64,000 nucleotides of DNA from Pyropia yezoensis (lineage: Eukaryota; Rhodophyta; Bangiophyceae; Bangiales; Bangiaceae). The stretch is from assembly GCA_009829735.1 (NCBI GenBank), contig CM020620.1, positions 27,684,951 through 27,748,950 of the forward strand. Direction: 5' to 3'. Shown in pieces: positions 10,628 to 22,045 of the stretch. Position 1 is the stretch's first letter. Each line of letters begins with the position of its first letter. The translations under genes were made by a program, and so were the position numbers. The notes beneath the pieces are model-generated. The model did not search any database. It was not told the DNA's origin and saw only the letters and a list, made by a program, of their open reading frames with translations.

Positions 10628-11937
10628 CCCATCCATGCCCCAAACAGGGACGAAAACCGGGAGGAGTTACTTGAAAAGGGTTGTGTCGAGTCCGGTCCGG
10701 AAACTTCGAGATAGGGTCGTTCACACAACTATGTGACCCTCTGCAATACTTGCAAGCTCCTGAACAGAGACTTGATGCCGTTTCAAGCCATTTTAACGTC
10801 CAATTAGTTGCCACGTTGCCATACTGCGAATGGAATTCACGACGGTAGCTGTGCTCTTAACCGAGGCACAGTGCATGGTGGATGATCAACATACCGTTTT
10901 GAAAATGAGAGTATATGAAAAAGAGCAAGAGAGAGAGATTGAAGGAAAAAGGGGGAAGCGCGGTTGCTATCCTCGGCAGGCTGCCCAGTCCGCGACAGAG
11001 AAAGATCCGCCAATCGGCGAAGACACACCCGTACCCATATAGACGAGCAGCGGCCACGACCACCCGGGCAGTCGCGGCCCGCCACGCCTCCACGACCGCA
11101 GCCGACCGGTTTGGGACGGCATCCACACCCGTCCGCGCAGAGCAACAGGGCGGCAGCGAACGCACGCGATGTCCCCCGCCCGCCACGGTTGCGATGGCGG
11201 TCCCTCCCCGCGCAGTGAGTGCAACACCGTGTTCCTTAGAAACCAGAAACTTGATGCGAATCGATGTTGTGAACCGCTCAAGGCCTCCCCGGAAGCCCGT
11301 GAAGGCCGATTCCGTCGCAAAGAATGTGCTCTTTGTTGCATACGAGCTGGGGATACAGTTGTTTATCGCTTTTTTGCTTTTTTGACCATGAAGACTAGCA
11401 CGTCACGGTCGTTCTCCTCACCTCAACAGATGGGCAAACGGTTCCATCCCCAGGGAAACGAAGAATCAACAGCGTTTGACATTGTCTTCGGAGCAAAACA
11501 CGTGTTTGTCAGAACAACGTTCTTGATGCGATGACAACCATTGTTAGCAAGCTTCTTGCGTGGCTGTGCACTCATTGACAGATCGTCCTTCTCAACATCG
11601 TCCAGGAGATGGCTCACGTGATGCTTCGGCACCATTGTTCCTCCTACGTGTCAGCTGGTCCCCGGCTACAATGTTGGCGGCGCAGTGGAAGACCATGGCC
11701 AGTGCTGGGTATCGGTCGCGCAATTTTTCTCTGCTCTTTCATTTCCACCGCACATAATAAGTACTTGACTGTTCCAAACAAGCCAGCGTCGTGCTCGCAG
11801 CAAGTTTTTTGCTTGCCAGAGCGGAAAAAAAAAAAATTGTGTCCAGATGAACGGGCAATACAAACGCGATCTTTGCACAAAGCAAGAGTCGATTAGAGCA
11901 CGCCCCTCAACAGCAAACCCCAACCGAGTATGTACAC

Positions 11938-12810
11938 GTGGCAGAAAAATGCCCCCCAAACCACTCCAATATGGGGCAGGCTGGGCTGTACCAGAACAGG
12001 AAGGGACGTCCAGTAGTTGTCATGAAAACCGCTTGTGACGAGGACCTGTATACCTGGCACCTGTTTGTCGGCTGCCCCGGCAGGATAAACGGCCTCAATG
12101 TTACGCAGCAGTCCCCGCTCGACCAGGACATCACTGCGGGGGATTGGCCGCCCCGCAGCAAGCCTTTCACGATCACCGGCCGCACGCGCACGCTTTCCCA
12201 CTACCTGGTTGACGAAATTTACCCGCAGTACGTCTTTTTCATCTGCTCGAATGGACGGGCTGTCACGGACGAGCAGAAGACCTTCAATCGCCTCCAGGAG
12301 GCGCTGCGTAAGGACGTTGAGCGACTTTTTGCCGTCATGACCTCTCGCTTTAACATCGACCTCCACCCGGCCAGGTACGCTAAGGTCACAACCATCTGCG
12401 CTGTAGCCAAGACGGCTGCTATTTTGCACAATATGGTGACTCAGGTGCGTCGGGCGGGGTATCTGGCCAAGCAGCGGCGGGACTTCGCTGGCGCGATCGC
12501 TGAGAGCCCGTCGGTCTCTGATTCTTCTTTGAGTGAATCTGGTGGCTCTGCCAGCGGGAGTGGAGCACCCGGCGGTAGGCAGGGGGGAGGTCCACTTAAA
12601 GCACGCTTTCCCAATGCTGGTAAGGCAGGCCCAGACATCATGCCCATTGCCCACGCGGCACCCAACGCGTTTGTACGAGCTATGTTGGCCTGGAACGAGG
12701 TCGGGAGTGCTAAGGAGCACGTCGCTCTGCGTAGCGACCTAGCTGAGCACATCTACTGCGACCGGGGCGAGCTGCTGGAGCCGTACCTGAGAGGGAGTTC
12801 GCCAATCTGA
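11938..12810 (+). pseudogene. PIF/Harbinger transposase, copy 2 (5'-truncated)
   Basis: About 290 codons are open, matching the C-terminal two thirds of copy 1: NRKGRPVVVMKTACDEDLYT, GCPGRINGLNVTQQSP, ALRKDVERLFAVMTSRF and HNMVTQVRRAGYL, ending at TGA 12808-12810. The N-terminal region and the first catalytic Asp motif are missing. The second catalytic Asp (NDINV in copy 1) reads NGLNV here, so the fragment could not be catalytic. It gives the intact C-terminal extension (a Ser/Gly-rich linker, then HVALRSDLAEHIYCDRGELL) that identifies the broken tail of copy 1. The copies are diverged and lie in opposite orientation, so this is not a recent duplication. Confidence 0.85.
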
Positions 12811-13159
12811 GAGCAGCTGTCATCAAAGTGTTTTTTTCCCCGTTCAGCACGATTATTTTTCTTCCTTAGACACGATTGTTTCTTGCTCTTCCTTATACAA
12901 ACCCTGGACGCAGCGGTGTAGCCGCCCGCAGCCGGGGAAGATGGTGGGGCACTCGGTGGAGGGAGGAAGTGGAGCGTAGAACTGGCTCCTCGGAGGGCGG
13001 ACGTGTCCAGCAGCGGAAAGGGGGGGAGGGCGTCGGGAAGCTGGTGGCGTGCAGGCGGAGGACTACGAGGGGTGTGAGGGAAGAAAAGGGGTGCAAGTCG
13101 GGGATGGGCGGCGTGCGCGTGCGGCCGTGCGTGTAAGTGGGTGGGGGGGGGGGAAAGGG
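12811..13159. other. Spacer between transposon remnants
   Basis: About 350 bases with a G-rich second half (G10 near 13143). It holds no gene and lies at the truncated end of element A. Confidence 0.6.
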
Positions 13160-13330
13160 CTCAGACCTGCGGTGGTGGCCGCGGACACCAACGACAGGCA
13201 CATTGCCAACGCGGCAAATGGCTCCTTAGCCGGGAACAGCAACATGGCCGTAGTGGGCCGCCATTCCATCAGCCGGTTTAGCGCACAACTTGTGCATGCA
13301 GCCACCCAACTGTAGATGTCCACCACCATC
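13160..13330 (-). pseudogene. Integrase start of element A
   Basis: Short remnant of the integrase zinc-binding region (CTSCALNRL, then LLFPAKEPFAALAM). The rest is absent from the window. Confidence 0.6.
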
Positions 13331-13464
13331 GAGGGCCAGTAGTACCGTGTCTGTAGGGTCTGCTAAAGTTTACAAGACCCCAGATGTTCACTTGTAGGAG
13401 CATAATGCTCCCGCTCAAGGATACTATCCTTGAGATATGCGGGGACAACAAGTTTTTCAGTCCC

Positions 13465-15285
13465 CTAGATTGCCCCCCTCCTCAAGAGGAGGCCATCATC
13501 TCCCGCGAAGAACCGTGTCTTCGCCGTTGCGTCAAGCGCCTCCCTCTCCGACCTGCAGAAGGGATCATCTGCCTGGGCCTTCACGACAAAATCCACCGAC
13601 AGGGGCAAGTAGTTCTTGTTCCATGGCGCCTCGGGGTTCAACGCTTGACCCGAGCGCGTGACCACCCCCACGATGGGGGCGTCCTCATCGATTGGGTTAG
13701 TGTCTAGCCCCTCGGTAGGTACCCGAGACAGACCGTCGTCTGTTATGTTGCCGGCAGGGACGGTACCCAATGTCAAAGTTGAAGGGCGCCAGCCGCACCC
13801 GCCACCTGTTGAGGCGGGTGTTGGTGCAATCCGTCTTGAAGAGGAACTGAAACGCGCGGTGGTCAGAGCGATGAGGAACTTCTCACCCTCCAGGTAGAGA
13901 CGAAGTGACGTCACCGCCCAAACCACTGCGAGTCCCTCCAACTTGGTGACTCAATAGTTTCGTTCGGCCGAGTTCAGCTCCTTGCTAAAGTATCCCACCG
14001 GCAAGTACTCTTTGTCCGGCTGTTGCTGTCACAGCACACAATCAAGTTGGTCGTAGCTAGCATCCACGTTGAGGACGTAGTGGCCTCCCAACCTGGGAAT
14101 GGCCAAGATTGGAGGGTTCAGCAACTGGTCCCGAAGGATCTCAAAGGCTGTTTGCTCCACCCGACTTGGGGGAGGTAGATTCTTCAGCAGCGTCGAGCTG
14201 ACTAGCTCGTTCAGCGGCTTCGCCACCTTGGCGAAGCCCTTCGTGAAACGTCTGTACACATTACACATCCCGAGGAAGCTCCTCATCTGGGTTTGTGTCC
14301 GGGGGTACTGGGCCTTACGGATAGCCTTCAGATTCTACTCGTTGACACTGAGGCGCCCCGGAGCGACAACATGTTACAAGTGCTCCACCTCTTGAGTGAA
14401 GACGTGGCACCTGCTTGCCTTCAGCGATATACCGGCGTCAGCAAGTAGCTTGAACACCGGAACAAGATGGTCAATGTGCACTTCCGGAGTTCGGGAGAAC
14501 CTGATGATATCGTCGAGGTACACAAGACAGATCTGCCACCGTACTCTGGCCATAATCATGTCCATGGCGCGCTGGAAAGTTGCCGTCGCGTTGCACAGCC
14601 TAAACGGCAACCGCTTGCACTGGAAGGTACCGCAGTGACAGGTAAAGGTAGTTGTATGCCTGTCCTCCGGGGCAATGGGAATTTGCCAGTACCCCGCGTT
14701 ACAGTTAAGGGTGGAGAACACTTTTGCCTCCCCCAGTGAGTCCCGACAGTCATCCATCCTAGGAAGAGGATAACTAACCTTCACCTTGCTCTCTTTGAGC
14801 TTACGGTAGTCAATACAGAACCGTGGTGTCCCATCCGGTTCGGGGACGATCGCGACTGGGCTCGCCCACTCGGCGTTGCTGGCCTCAATCACGTCTAGGG
14901 CCTCCATGCGAGCAAATTGCTCGTTGACTAGGGCCCTTGAACGGGGCCCTCCCCTGTACGGTTGTTGACGTATAGGGGCCACACTGGGCTTCAACTCGAT
15001 CCGGTGCTTTGTGGTCTTTATATGTCCCAATTGGCCATCCCACAACTTGTGATACTGGTCCAAGAGGCGCTCCTCTTGAACCCGCAACTTGGGTGGAACA
15101 TTCTGCATATCAACATGGGGTCGACGAGGGGCTACCGACTTGGCTTTGTCCTTCTCCTCCGCGGGCTTCTTGCCGCCGGTCACTCCCGAGTTGAGGGTGA
15201 CCGCTATCACCGAACCCTCGTACTCGTCGATATAGCCGAACTTGGCTCCCGACCTGAAATACTTGGGTGAAGAGCTCAGGTTCAT
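13465..15285 (-). pseudogene. Reverse transcriptase and RNase H region of element A
   Basis: Recognisable Ty3 reverse transcriptase blocks (PRFCIDYRKLKESKV, CKRLPFRLCNATATFQRAMD, LVYLDDIIRFSRTPE) are followed by RNase H connection and core pieces (LNVDASYD). Broken in several places; fossil. Confidence 0.85.
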
Positions 15286-15297
15286 TACCTGGACCTT

Positions 15298-16044
15298 TCA
15301 TGGGACTCCGGCTTCGGAGTCCATCGTACCAAGGGCAACATGGACTTGGTGCATACGAGCAAGACAGGGGTTAGGGTACACCAAACCGCTCCCCGTGTAA
15401 TCAGTTACCACGTCAACGTGTGCCACTGAGTTGGGAGGCAGCGTGACCTTACGGGCCAGACGTAAGGTAGCAGTAAACCCTTTTCTCACAGAACAAACAA
15501 GATTCGACTGTGATACTTTTACAGGAGCCACAGCATTCCTCTTACCAAGGATGGGGATAGTTTCCCCATTCATCAACTTAACCCAGTACTCAGGGCCGCA
15601 AATCAAAGGCACCTGAGTCACCACATACGGGGTGCCCAAAAGGGGCACCGACATGTTCTCAACCACACCATAGGTCTCGTCGACCTCATGGGACCCCAGC
15701 CTAGTTGGAAGGATCACAGCACCAACAATGGGCAGTATCCCACAATTGCTGTCGATGATATAGATAGGCTTGGACCTCCAAAGTTGGAGCTCCACCTCCT
15801 TGTGTATCAGCGACTTGCGAATCAAAGAAGCGCCTGAGCCAGGATCCAGTACGATACGGGCACAACACGCACGGCCTGGGGCTAGTTTCACCTGGCCAGC
15901 CACCTGGAAGGTCTCTCCGGTCAGCACAGCGATGACCCGACGTAGGTTTACGTTCTTAGTCAGTCCAACCCGAGGTGGGCGGACCCCTTTGGGTCGGCGC
16001 AGTATGCGACAGGGTTGATTCGTCCTCTTGACCCACTTGGCCAA
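15298..16044 (-). pseudogene. Aspartic protease region of element A
   Basis: Retropepsin-like segment with an active-site type motif (VLDPGSGASLI) and a downstream hydrophobic strand (PLLGTPYVV). Sits between gag and reverse transcriptase as expected. Fossil. Confidence 0.7.
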
Positions 16045-16082
16045 GGCTGCCGCTGTGAGCTTCGGACGACCAGCTCCAGCGG

Positions 16083-17640
16083 TTACTCGTTTCCCGCCGA
16101 CTTGGCATCAGAGTCAGAAGGCAAAGGGGAGGACGACGAGTCCGAGCACGACGTGTCCGCCTCTTCCGCCGAGGGTGTGGCCACAGCCACCACCGGCCGC
16201 GTACTCTCCTCGCTGCGCGAGCGTACTTCGCTCGTTGCCGTCTTCTTGCTCGCATTCTTGACAAGTTGTTGAATGCGTTTACTCAAAATTGGGCAGTCGT
16301 ATGCCCAGCGTCCATCAGCGTTGCAGTTCCAACACAGAGTCTCCGTACCCAAGAGGGTCTTCCCGACTTGGGAACCAGAGAGGCTGCCTTGGGAGGTTCC
16401 CACAGCGGCCACCACCTTATCCTTACGGACCTTATCCTTACGGACTCGGCGTGCCTCTCGTAGCTCATTGGCTTTGCGAGCATCCTCTCTCTCCTTGGCC
16501 AACTATGCCTGCCGTTCCTGGCGTTGTTCATCTCGCAGCTTGCGGTAAGCCTCCCCACTGCGGTAGGCAAACCTGGCCCACTCGGCCAGTGTCGCCCGGG
16601 AGGTATTATGCTCCCGGGTCCCCATACGGACCGACCAATGGAGACCTTATACAAAGAAACTCTTCACCACAGCTTGTGGGTAAAGAGAGCCACAGAGATT
16701 GTTGAGCTTACGGACTCGGTCCGCAAAGGACAACTCGTCTTCATTCTCCGCCTGGTGCGCCTGCGTAAACTCCTCGACTTGAGAAGCCAACGCGGCTTCA
16801 TCAACCATGGCCCTCAAAAACCAGTTGATGAGCTCCAGGTAGGACGTCACCTCACCAGCTCCTGCACTTGAGGAACTGGGCATGACGGACATAAGTTCCG
16901 TCCGTAGGTCGCCCTTGGTAAACTCCTGTAGCATGTAGAAAGCCATGCCTTCACTTATGGCATTGTCGTCACAGGCTTCTGTAAAACGACATAGGAACTC
17001 AAAGACACGGAGGGGGGGAGTTCCATCCCACTCCGCTTTGTGCCCAAAAGAGTGAGTTACGTTCTTCTTGGCACGGCCCATAACTCGGGCCTGAACAGGG
17101 CCATGCGCCACTGACTTGTTGTTCAGAACGTAGGCCTCACAGTCAAAGATACCCTGGTAGACCGGGTTGGCTACCAGGATATTGGACGGCACCTCACGTT
17201 GAGGGAGCAGCAGCTTGGGCAGAGAGGAATACTGACCCAACGTCTCTGCCGTCTGTACCGGAGGGCTGGGTGTAGCTCCCGGAGTCTCTGCAGGGGACGC
17301 CCCCATATGAAGGCGTTCGACCTGCCCATATCATTGTGGCTCCTACGTTGGGAGGCACAAGGGTCGATCCCTGTTCGGGACGCCCCAATGCAGGCGTTGG
17401 GGGAAGATTTCCTTGCGTCTGCGGGCTCGAAAGCCCCACTGCGGTCTGGACATTGAGGCCATCTGGCAAGCTCACCACAACCTTATTTAAAATGGTATTC
17501 GTCATCGTGACCACCAGTTCCGGCAAAGCCTGCCGCAACACATCAGTCGCCTCCCGACGGACAGATTCCGCCAGGAGAGGGCTTCCGACTCCAGTTGAGT
17601 CTCGGTCAGCCTCCGGGAGTCCACCTGAGGGGTGACCACG
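16083..17640 (-). pseudogene. gag region of element A
   Basis: Shows a Ty3-type capsid region (RVFEFLCRFTEACDDNAISE, and ELINWFLRAMVDEAAL) followed by a CCHC-like zinc knuckle CWNCNADGRWAYDC. Broken fossil; the N-terminal limit is approximate. Confidence 0.75.
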
Positions 17641-18143
17641 ATCCCCAGGGGTCTCAACCGGAGCAAGGGCGCGAGCCCATCACCACCAACGAAGGTCCGC
17701 CGTCCTCAGGAAGCCTAATTATGGATCGACTCATGCCAAAGTTGGCTCCAATCCGAGTGGATCCCGCGGGGGCTATCCTCTCACGTTGGGGTGTTCCCGT
17801 TGAGTTTACCACCCGGTGGCCGGACTTCGGTCCACCATCATCGGGGGTGTCACCCGAGTGAACGCCCGGCTGAGCCGGGGTGGCAAGCTGCCCGCCCGTA
17901 CTCCCAGTCCTGCTGGCTGAAGGGACATCTAGTCCCTCTTCGACCCCAGGTACACCTACCTGTGTCTCACCAGTATTCTAAGGCACTGAAGTACGTGCGT
18001 CACCCGTGTACTCCCCGGACGACGGGGGGTCCGATCCAGCCATGTTGGCTGACGATCCGCACGACACAGACCACGACCACCGTTCCTCTGAGACAGAGGG
18101 CCCCCTACACACCGGGTGCACCCGGAGGTAAGGATTACCTCAG

Positions 18144-18161
18144 TCCCCTGCTGCTTCACCA
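18144..18161 (-). other. Primer binding site of element A
   Basis: On the minus strand TGGTGAAGCAGCAGGGGA follows the LTR end after two bases. It differs from the site of element B by a single base, so both probably use the same tRNA primer type. Confidence 0.65.
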
Positions 18162-18163
18162 AA

Positions 18164-18632
18164 TGTGGCCAAACCCACTTGCGCACACAGCACCCAAGTT
18201 GGAGTGGTGCAAAAAAGCTGCCTCCCGTGTCGGGGGAATCAGAAGAAGTGCACGTCGCGCACACGCTGTCCCTGTTGTGGGGCAATCCCCCCACTAACAA
18301 ACAAGAAGATGGTGTGTGGGCCAACAGTTTCTTGGTCGGGACGAGGAAGCGAGGCCAAGCCCCGCTGTCCCTCCCCTTATACCTCCAGGGTCCTCTCAGA
18401 ATCTCGCCATTCAGCATGTCCCACCCCAGCAACTGCCCACCGGGCCACACGAAAATTCAAGACGATAAAATGCAGAAAACCCTCATATCCATGTTGGATT
18501 TGCTATCATACAAAGTATCCCTGACTTGCGGAAATTCGAGATCAAGTGCAAAGGCAGAAACGGGTCAGACCAGCTGTCTCCCGACCCCGTATGGCGCGCC
18601 CTGTCCCCCGCGTGGGGCCCGGTTCTGCCACA
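18164..18632 (-). repeat. Candidate 5' LTR of element A
   Basis: Lies directly outside the primer binding site and has matching short inverted ends (TGTGGC...GCCACA). The far end at 18632 rests on this inverted end only, because no second LTR is present for comparison. Confidence 0.45.
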
Positions 18633-18818
18633 CAAGCAGGAGGTGTACCGCTTGGGTTTCTTGACAATGCCCAACATGCGAGAGGGCGAGCCAGAGGACA
18701 CCGCAGCGCCAACGCCCGACAAAGAGCCAAGGCCCATCGCATCAAATAGGCGAGCTCGTTGGAAGCCCAGGTCCCCGTCCGGTATGTAGTTCAACGGAAT
18801 GGCCGGACGACCAGAGGC

Positions 18819-19538
18819 CTAGCGCTCCGCCAGCATCAGCGCGGAGTTCATTGAGGTCATGACCGCTACTCCCAGACCTGAGCCAGCTTCAACCAGGGAG
18901 CAGCTCTCCGAACGGATGGGGTGGCAGATGTCCATGAACAGCCGCGTGCACGTCGGCCTGGCGTGGTTGACCCGCAGCTTCCCAATTTCATCCACGAGCA
19001 GCACCACGTCGTCGCTCGATGCGCCACGGCTCGCCCTGGTGGCCACGAGGTCCCGCGCCGCGGCGTGGACGTCAGCAAATTTAAACTTCTTGTCCCTGTA
19101 CTGCCCGTATAACATAATGATGAAGTCATCGAAGACGTTGGCTGAGTCCATGCCCAAGTCAGCCCGCTCGTCTAGAAGAATGCGCACGTACAGCAGCAAG
19201 TAGAAGTTGTTGGCCTCGTCCGACCGGGCGGCCAGCACTGATTCCTCGAGACCCTGGACGCCAAAGTCGCCGCCGAAATTCTCAGCCAGCACGACGACTG
19301 CACGAACAAGCAAGCGGGGCGTTGCGTCTCGCTCGACGCCCGCCTGATCGACAGTCTTGTGCAGGTGCCTAGCGGCTTGGCGCAGGAAGAGCGCCTTGCC
19401 GCGGCCGAAGGACGAAGACAGGTACAGCAGTGGCATCCACCTAGGGGACATTCGGTCCTTCTTGTGACCGCGTGGACGCAAGTGGTGAGGAATCGTCCTG
19501 ATGACGTTCCGGACTGCGTCGTCCCAAAACGTACGCAT
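18819..19538 (-). CDS. P-loop NTPase-like protein (possible CRN/RHS-type ATPase), perhaps broken
   Basis: 239 codons from ATG 19536-19538 to TAG 18819-18821. A Walker A-like SSSFGRGKALFL near residue 45 and a Walker B-like DDVVLLVDEIGKL near residue 175, followed by a hydrophobic VAVMTSMNSALML strand, give the layout of the ATPase domain found in crinkler/RHS-type proteins of protists. The family assignment is inference from this layout. The same frame is open upstream to 19844 (KQQAKEAWAAAANAMSTV, LERRAAVVRVTGPVRK) apart from one stop about 11 codons before the ATG. So either the gene is disabled, a short intron removes the stop, or translation starts at the ATG. It lies just outside the candidate LTR of element A. 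Confidence 0.5.
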   Translation of the reverse strand: MRTFWDDAVRNVIRTIPHHLRPRGHKKDRMSPRWMPLLYLSSSFGRGKALFLRQAARHLHKTVDQAGVERDATPRLLVRAVVVLAENFGGDFGVQGLEESVLAARSDEANNFYLLLYVRILLDERADLGMDSANVFDDFIIMLYGQYRDKKFKFADVHAAARDLVATRASRGASSDDVVLLVDEIGKLRVNHARPTCTRLFMDICHPIRSESCSLVEAGSGLGVAVMTSMNSALMLAER

Positions 19539-19844
19539 TACCTCACCGGACGGCAGCGACGGCCGCGGGGGTTACGGCACGAATACTTTGTCAAAATCAG
19601 GTGGCTCTCGTCTCGCCGTAACGCCAGGTTGCCTCAGACGCTGCATTTGCAAGAGGACCTTTCGGACAGGCCCCGTCACCCGCACGACGGCGGCCCGCCG
19701 CTCCAGGTCTTGCGCAAGGGTGCAAAAAGCGCTTAACAAGTCGAGCATAATCGTGGCGTCGGTGACGTCGGTCGACCTACGGACGGTAGACATGGCATTC
19801 GCCGCGGCAGCCCACGCCTCCTTCGCCTGCTGTTTCAGAGACAC

Positions 19845-21081
19845 CGCCCCACTGGCACAGGAGTCGACAGAGACCGCCTCGGAAGATGCTTGGACGTCCT
19901 CAGCAGCTGGTTGGACCTCAAGACGAGTTGGTGGCGACGGGCTGTCGCGAGTGGCGCTGCCGCCTGGTCTCGCACCGCCACTTCATATGGGGGCCCGCGC
20001 TGGCGGGCCCGCTTCCGGAACGTGATCGTGAGGCGAGTTCGCATCGCTCCGCACTCCGCAGAATGCAATAAAAAAAACGGAGCCGGTACTGGTAGCAGGT
20101 GAAAGAATCATGCCAGAATGCTCATAGAAAGGACGTCGAGACTGGCAGGCGTCCTTGCATCGGCCGATCCCAGACAAGCCCGCACCAAGGCAATCTGCAT
20201 GTCGGAGGTGACGGCTAGGCGTCGTCGAACTCGCGGCGGTGCCTGGCGGAGCGCTACATACAGTCGAAACCGCACCTGGACGGTGGTGTGAAGGGAGCGC
20301 CGGCAGGGCGATGAAATTCGTCATTATCATCTTTCTGAGCACCTGCGGGAAGCGCCACAGTACACTGGTGGTGTCAACACAGAAAAGGGCAGCCGACACC
20401 AGACCAGCCACACACCATACAAAGAAAAGCGCTGTGGCACCTCAGTTCACAGTCGTCAGTACCTCATCAGCTGCACGACGCGAGTACTGGAAGACACGTA
20501 ATCCCCAACCGCTGGCCTGACGAGACCCCTCCCTCTCCGCCAGTCGAATGTGTCTCATGCAACATGTGGCTCAACCCACACGCCTTGTGAAGAGGAAGCG
20601 GGCTTCTTGGCTGCTGCGCCCGCGACCGGGGACCATACGCCCGGTCACTTCGGGCGTGCCTCCCGGCTCCTCACCGCCGTGTGGCGGCGGTGGCAGCTCC
20701 CGCGATGGCGGCGACGGGAGCGGAAGAGAAGGTAGAAACGCCAGCCACACCCCTGTCAAAAAAAACAGTTTTGCCAGGATCCACGCCAGCTATGTCAAAT
20801 TTCACACGTGGAACGCTGTGTCCGCGCGGGCGCTGTGGACCGTCCATTCGTGTCTGGCAACGTGGCATCCAACTGTGTAAGCCGAGGGCGATTGAGGGAT
20901 CGCCGCCGCCGGCCCGCAATGGATGTGACCGGCCCGTGACCCGCGCCCTCAGCAAACACGCATCCACTCCCACCACCACCACCTCCACCTCACCCCACAA
21001 CCATCATTGCTCTCAGCCACTTACCTATCGCTCCCCCTTCACCACCCTCTTGTGGAACCCTTTCCCCATCTACCAGTCACC
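19845..21081. other. Intergenic / upstream region of the NDP kinase gene
   Basis: No supported gene. The final 200 bases before the NDP kinase ATG are pyrimidine/CA-rich (CCACCACCACCTCCACC), as expected for a 5' untranslated region. No TATA box was recognised. Confidence 0.5.
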
Positions 21082-21805
21082 ATGGCCTCCGAGCAGACCT
21101 ACATCATGATCAAGCCGTACGTTTTCAGACGCTGCGACTGAGTCGGGAACGCATCGAGTCTATTTGCCAGCGGTTCGTACCCTACAGAGGTTCCACCACC
21201 ACTGGGCAGCATGCCCACATTGCTGGTCTTCTGCGGCTGCCGGTAAGAGTCGTCCAATATCGCAGGGGACTGACTTTTTGCTTTCTCGCTGGCCCCTGAT
21301 CTGTGGTTGCCGTGCTGGCTGTCGCGTGTGCGTTCCCTGCTTCTTCCCACACCCTCCCTCTGCATTTTACCCTCTCCATCACAGTGACGGCGTTCAGCGC
21401 GGTCTGGTGGCGGCCATCCTGGGCCGCTTTGAGACCCGTGGCTTCCAGATCGTGGGCATGAAGATGCTGACGCCCACCAAGGAGCTGGCTTCGTCCCACT
21501 ATGGGGAGCACGAGGGCAAGCCCTTCTTTGGCGGTCTGGTGGACTTTCTGTCCTCGGGCCCCGTCGTTGGCGTGGTGCTGCAGGGCAAGGGCGTCGTTGC
21601 GGCCGCCCGTATGATGCTGGGGGCGACCAAGCCCCTCGAGTCGGCGCCGGGCACCATCCGTGGGGACTTTGCCATTGACATGGGCCGCAATGTCATGCAC
21701 GCGAGCGACTCGGTGGACTCGGCGACGCGGGAAATTGGGCTCTGGTTCAAGAAGGAGGAGGTGGTGTCGTGGACGTCGTGCGCCGCGGGGTCGCTGCTGG
21801 AGTAG
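21082..21805 (+). CDS. NDK: Nucleoside diphosphate kinase
   Basis: Transfers the gamma phosphate from ATP to NDPs through a phospho-histidine. Exon 1 (21082-21116) encodes [12 protein letters not shown] up to the first two bases of the Pro codon. After a 268-bp intron, exon 2 (21385-21805) continues [16 protein letters not shown]. Splicing restores the family signature [14 protein letters not shown] exactly. The catalytic His is in [13 protein letters not shown], and the nucleotide-site segment [17 protein letters not shown] is intact. The protein is about 151 residues, the standard length, and has no targeting extension, so cytosolic. It ends [14 protein letters not shown] before a short Ala/Gly tail, with TAG at 21803-21805. 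The start context CACCATGG is good. It converges on the glycosyltransferase gene about 240 bp downstream. Confidence 0.95.
21117..21384 (+). other. GT-AG intron in the NDP kinase gene
   Basis: 268 bases from GTACGT to CCATCACAG, with a pyrimidine-rich end (CTTCCCACACCCTCCC). Phase 2. It interrupts the gene between the start of the Pro and Asp codons of the KPDG motif. This is the only intron in the window that family conservation supports directly. Confidence 0.9.
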
Positions 21806-22045
21806 TGGGCTGTCACCTCGGGGGCACCTGTCGGTTGCCCCGTGCGTGTAGGGCATGCTTGCATCTCTCGTTGGCACACCGTACTTGTATTTTCTAGGCC
21901 GCGCTGGGCCCTTTGACCCCTACATCCATGTTGCGACACACCCGACGTCTCTTGCCACCGTTCCCGCTGGCACACCGAAGGGCATAGTCTGGTGACTTTC
22001 GAAGACTGCCCCCTCCGGGACTCTGGACGCCCCTTCACCGGTCTG

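Larger units (their letters stand above)
9847..11937. other. Gene-free region with inverted repeats
   Basis: GC-rich to about 10.3 kb and near-neutral composition from 10.35 to 11.9 kb. It holds two separate inverted repeats (10349-10463, 10564-10627). No frame has recognisable motifs. It may include the 5' flank of the Harbinger copies. Confidence 0.55.
13160..18632 (-). mobile_element. Ty3/gypsy LTR element A (old, truncated fossil)
   Basis: Minus-strand Ty3/gypsy element. The candidate 5' LTR, primer binding site, gag with zinc knuckle, aspartic protease, reverse transcriptase and RNase H, and the start of integrase follow in the usual order. The integrase stops at about 13160, next to a G run, so the 3' half of integrase and the 3' LTR are missing. 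It is broken in roughly half a dozen or more places and has lower GC than the host genes. It looks much older than element B at 48.8-57.1 kb. Confidence 0.85.

Noticed and set aside
21164-21384. Upstream extension of the NDP kinase frame through the intron
   Set aside because: The open stretch is intronic. The family signature is restored only by joining 21116 to 21385.
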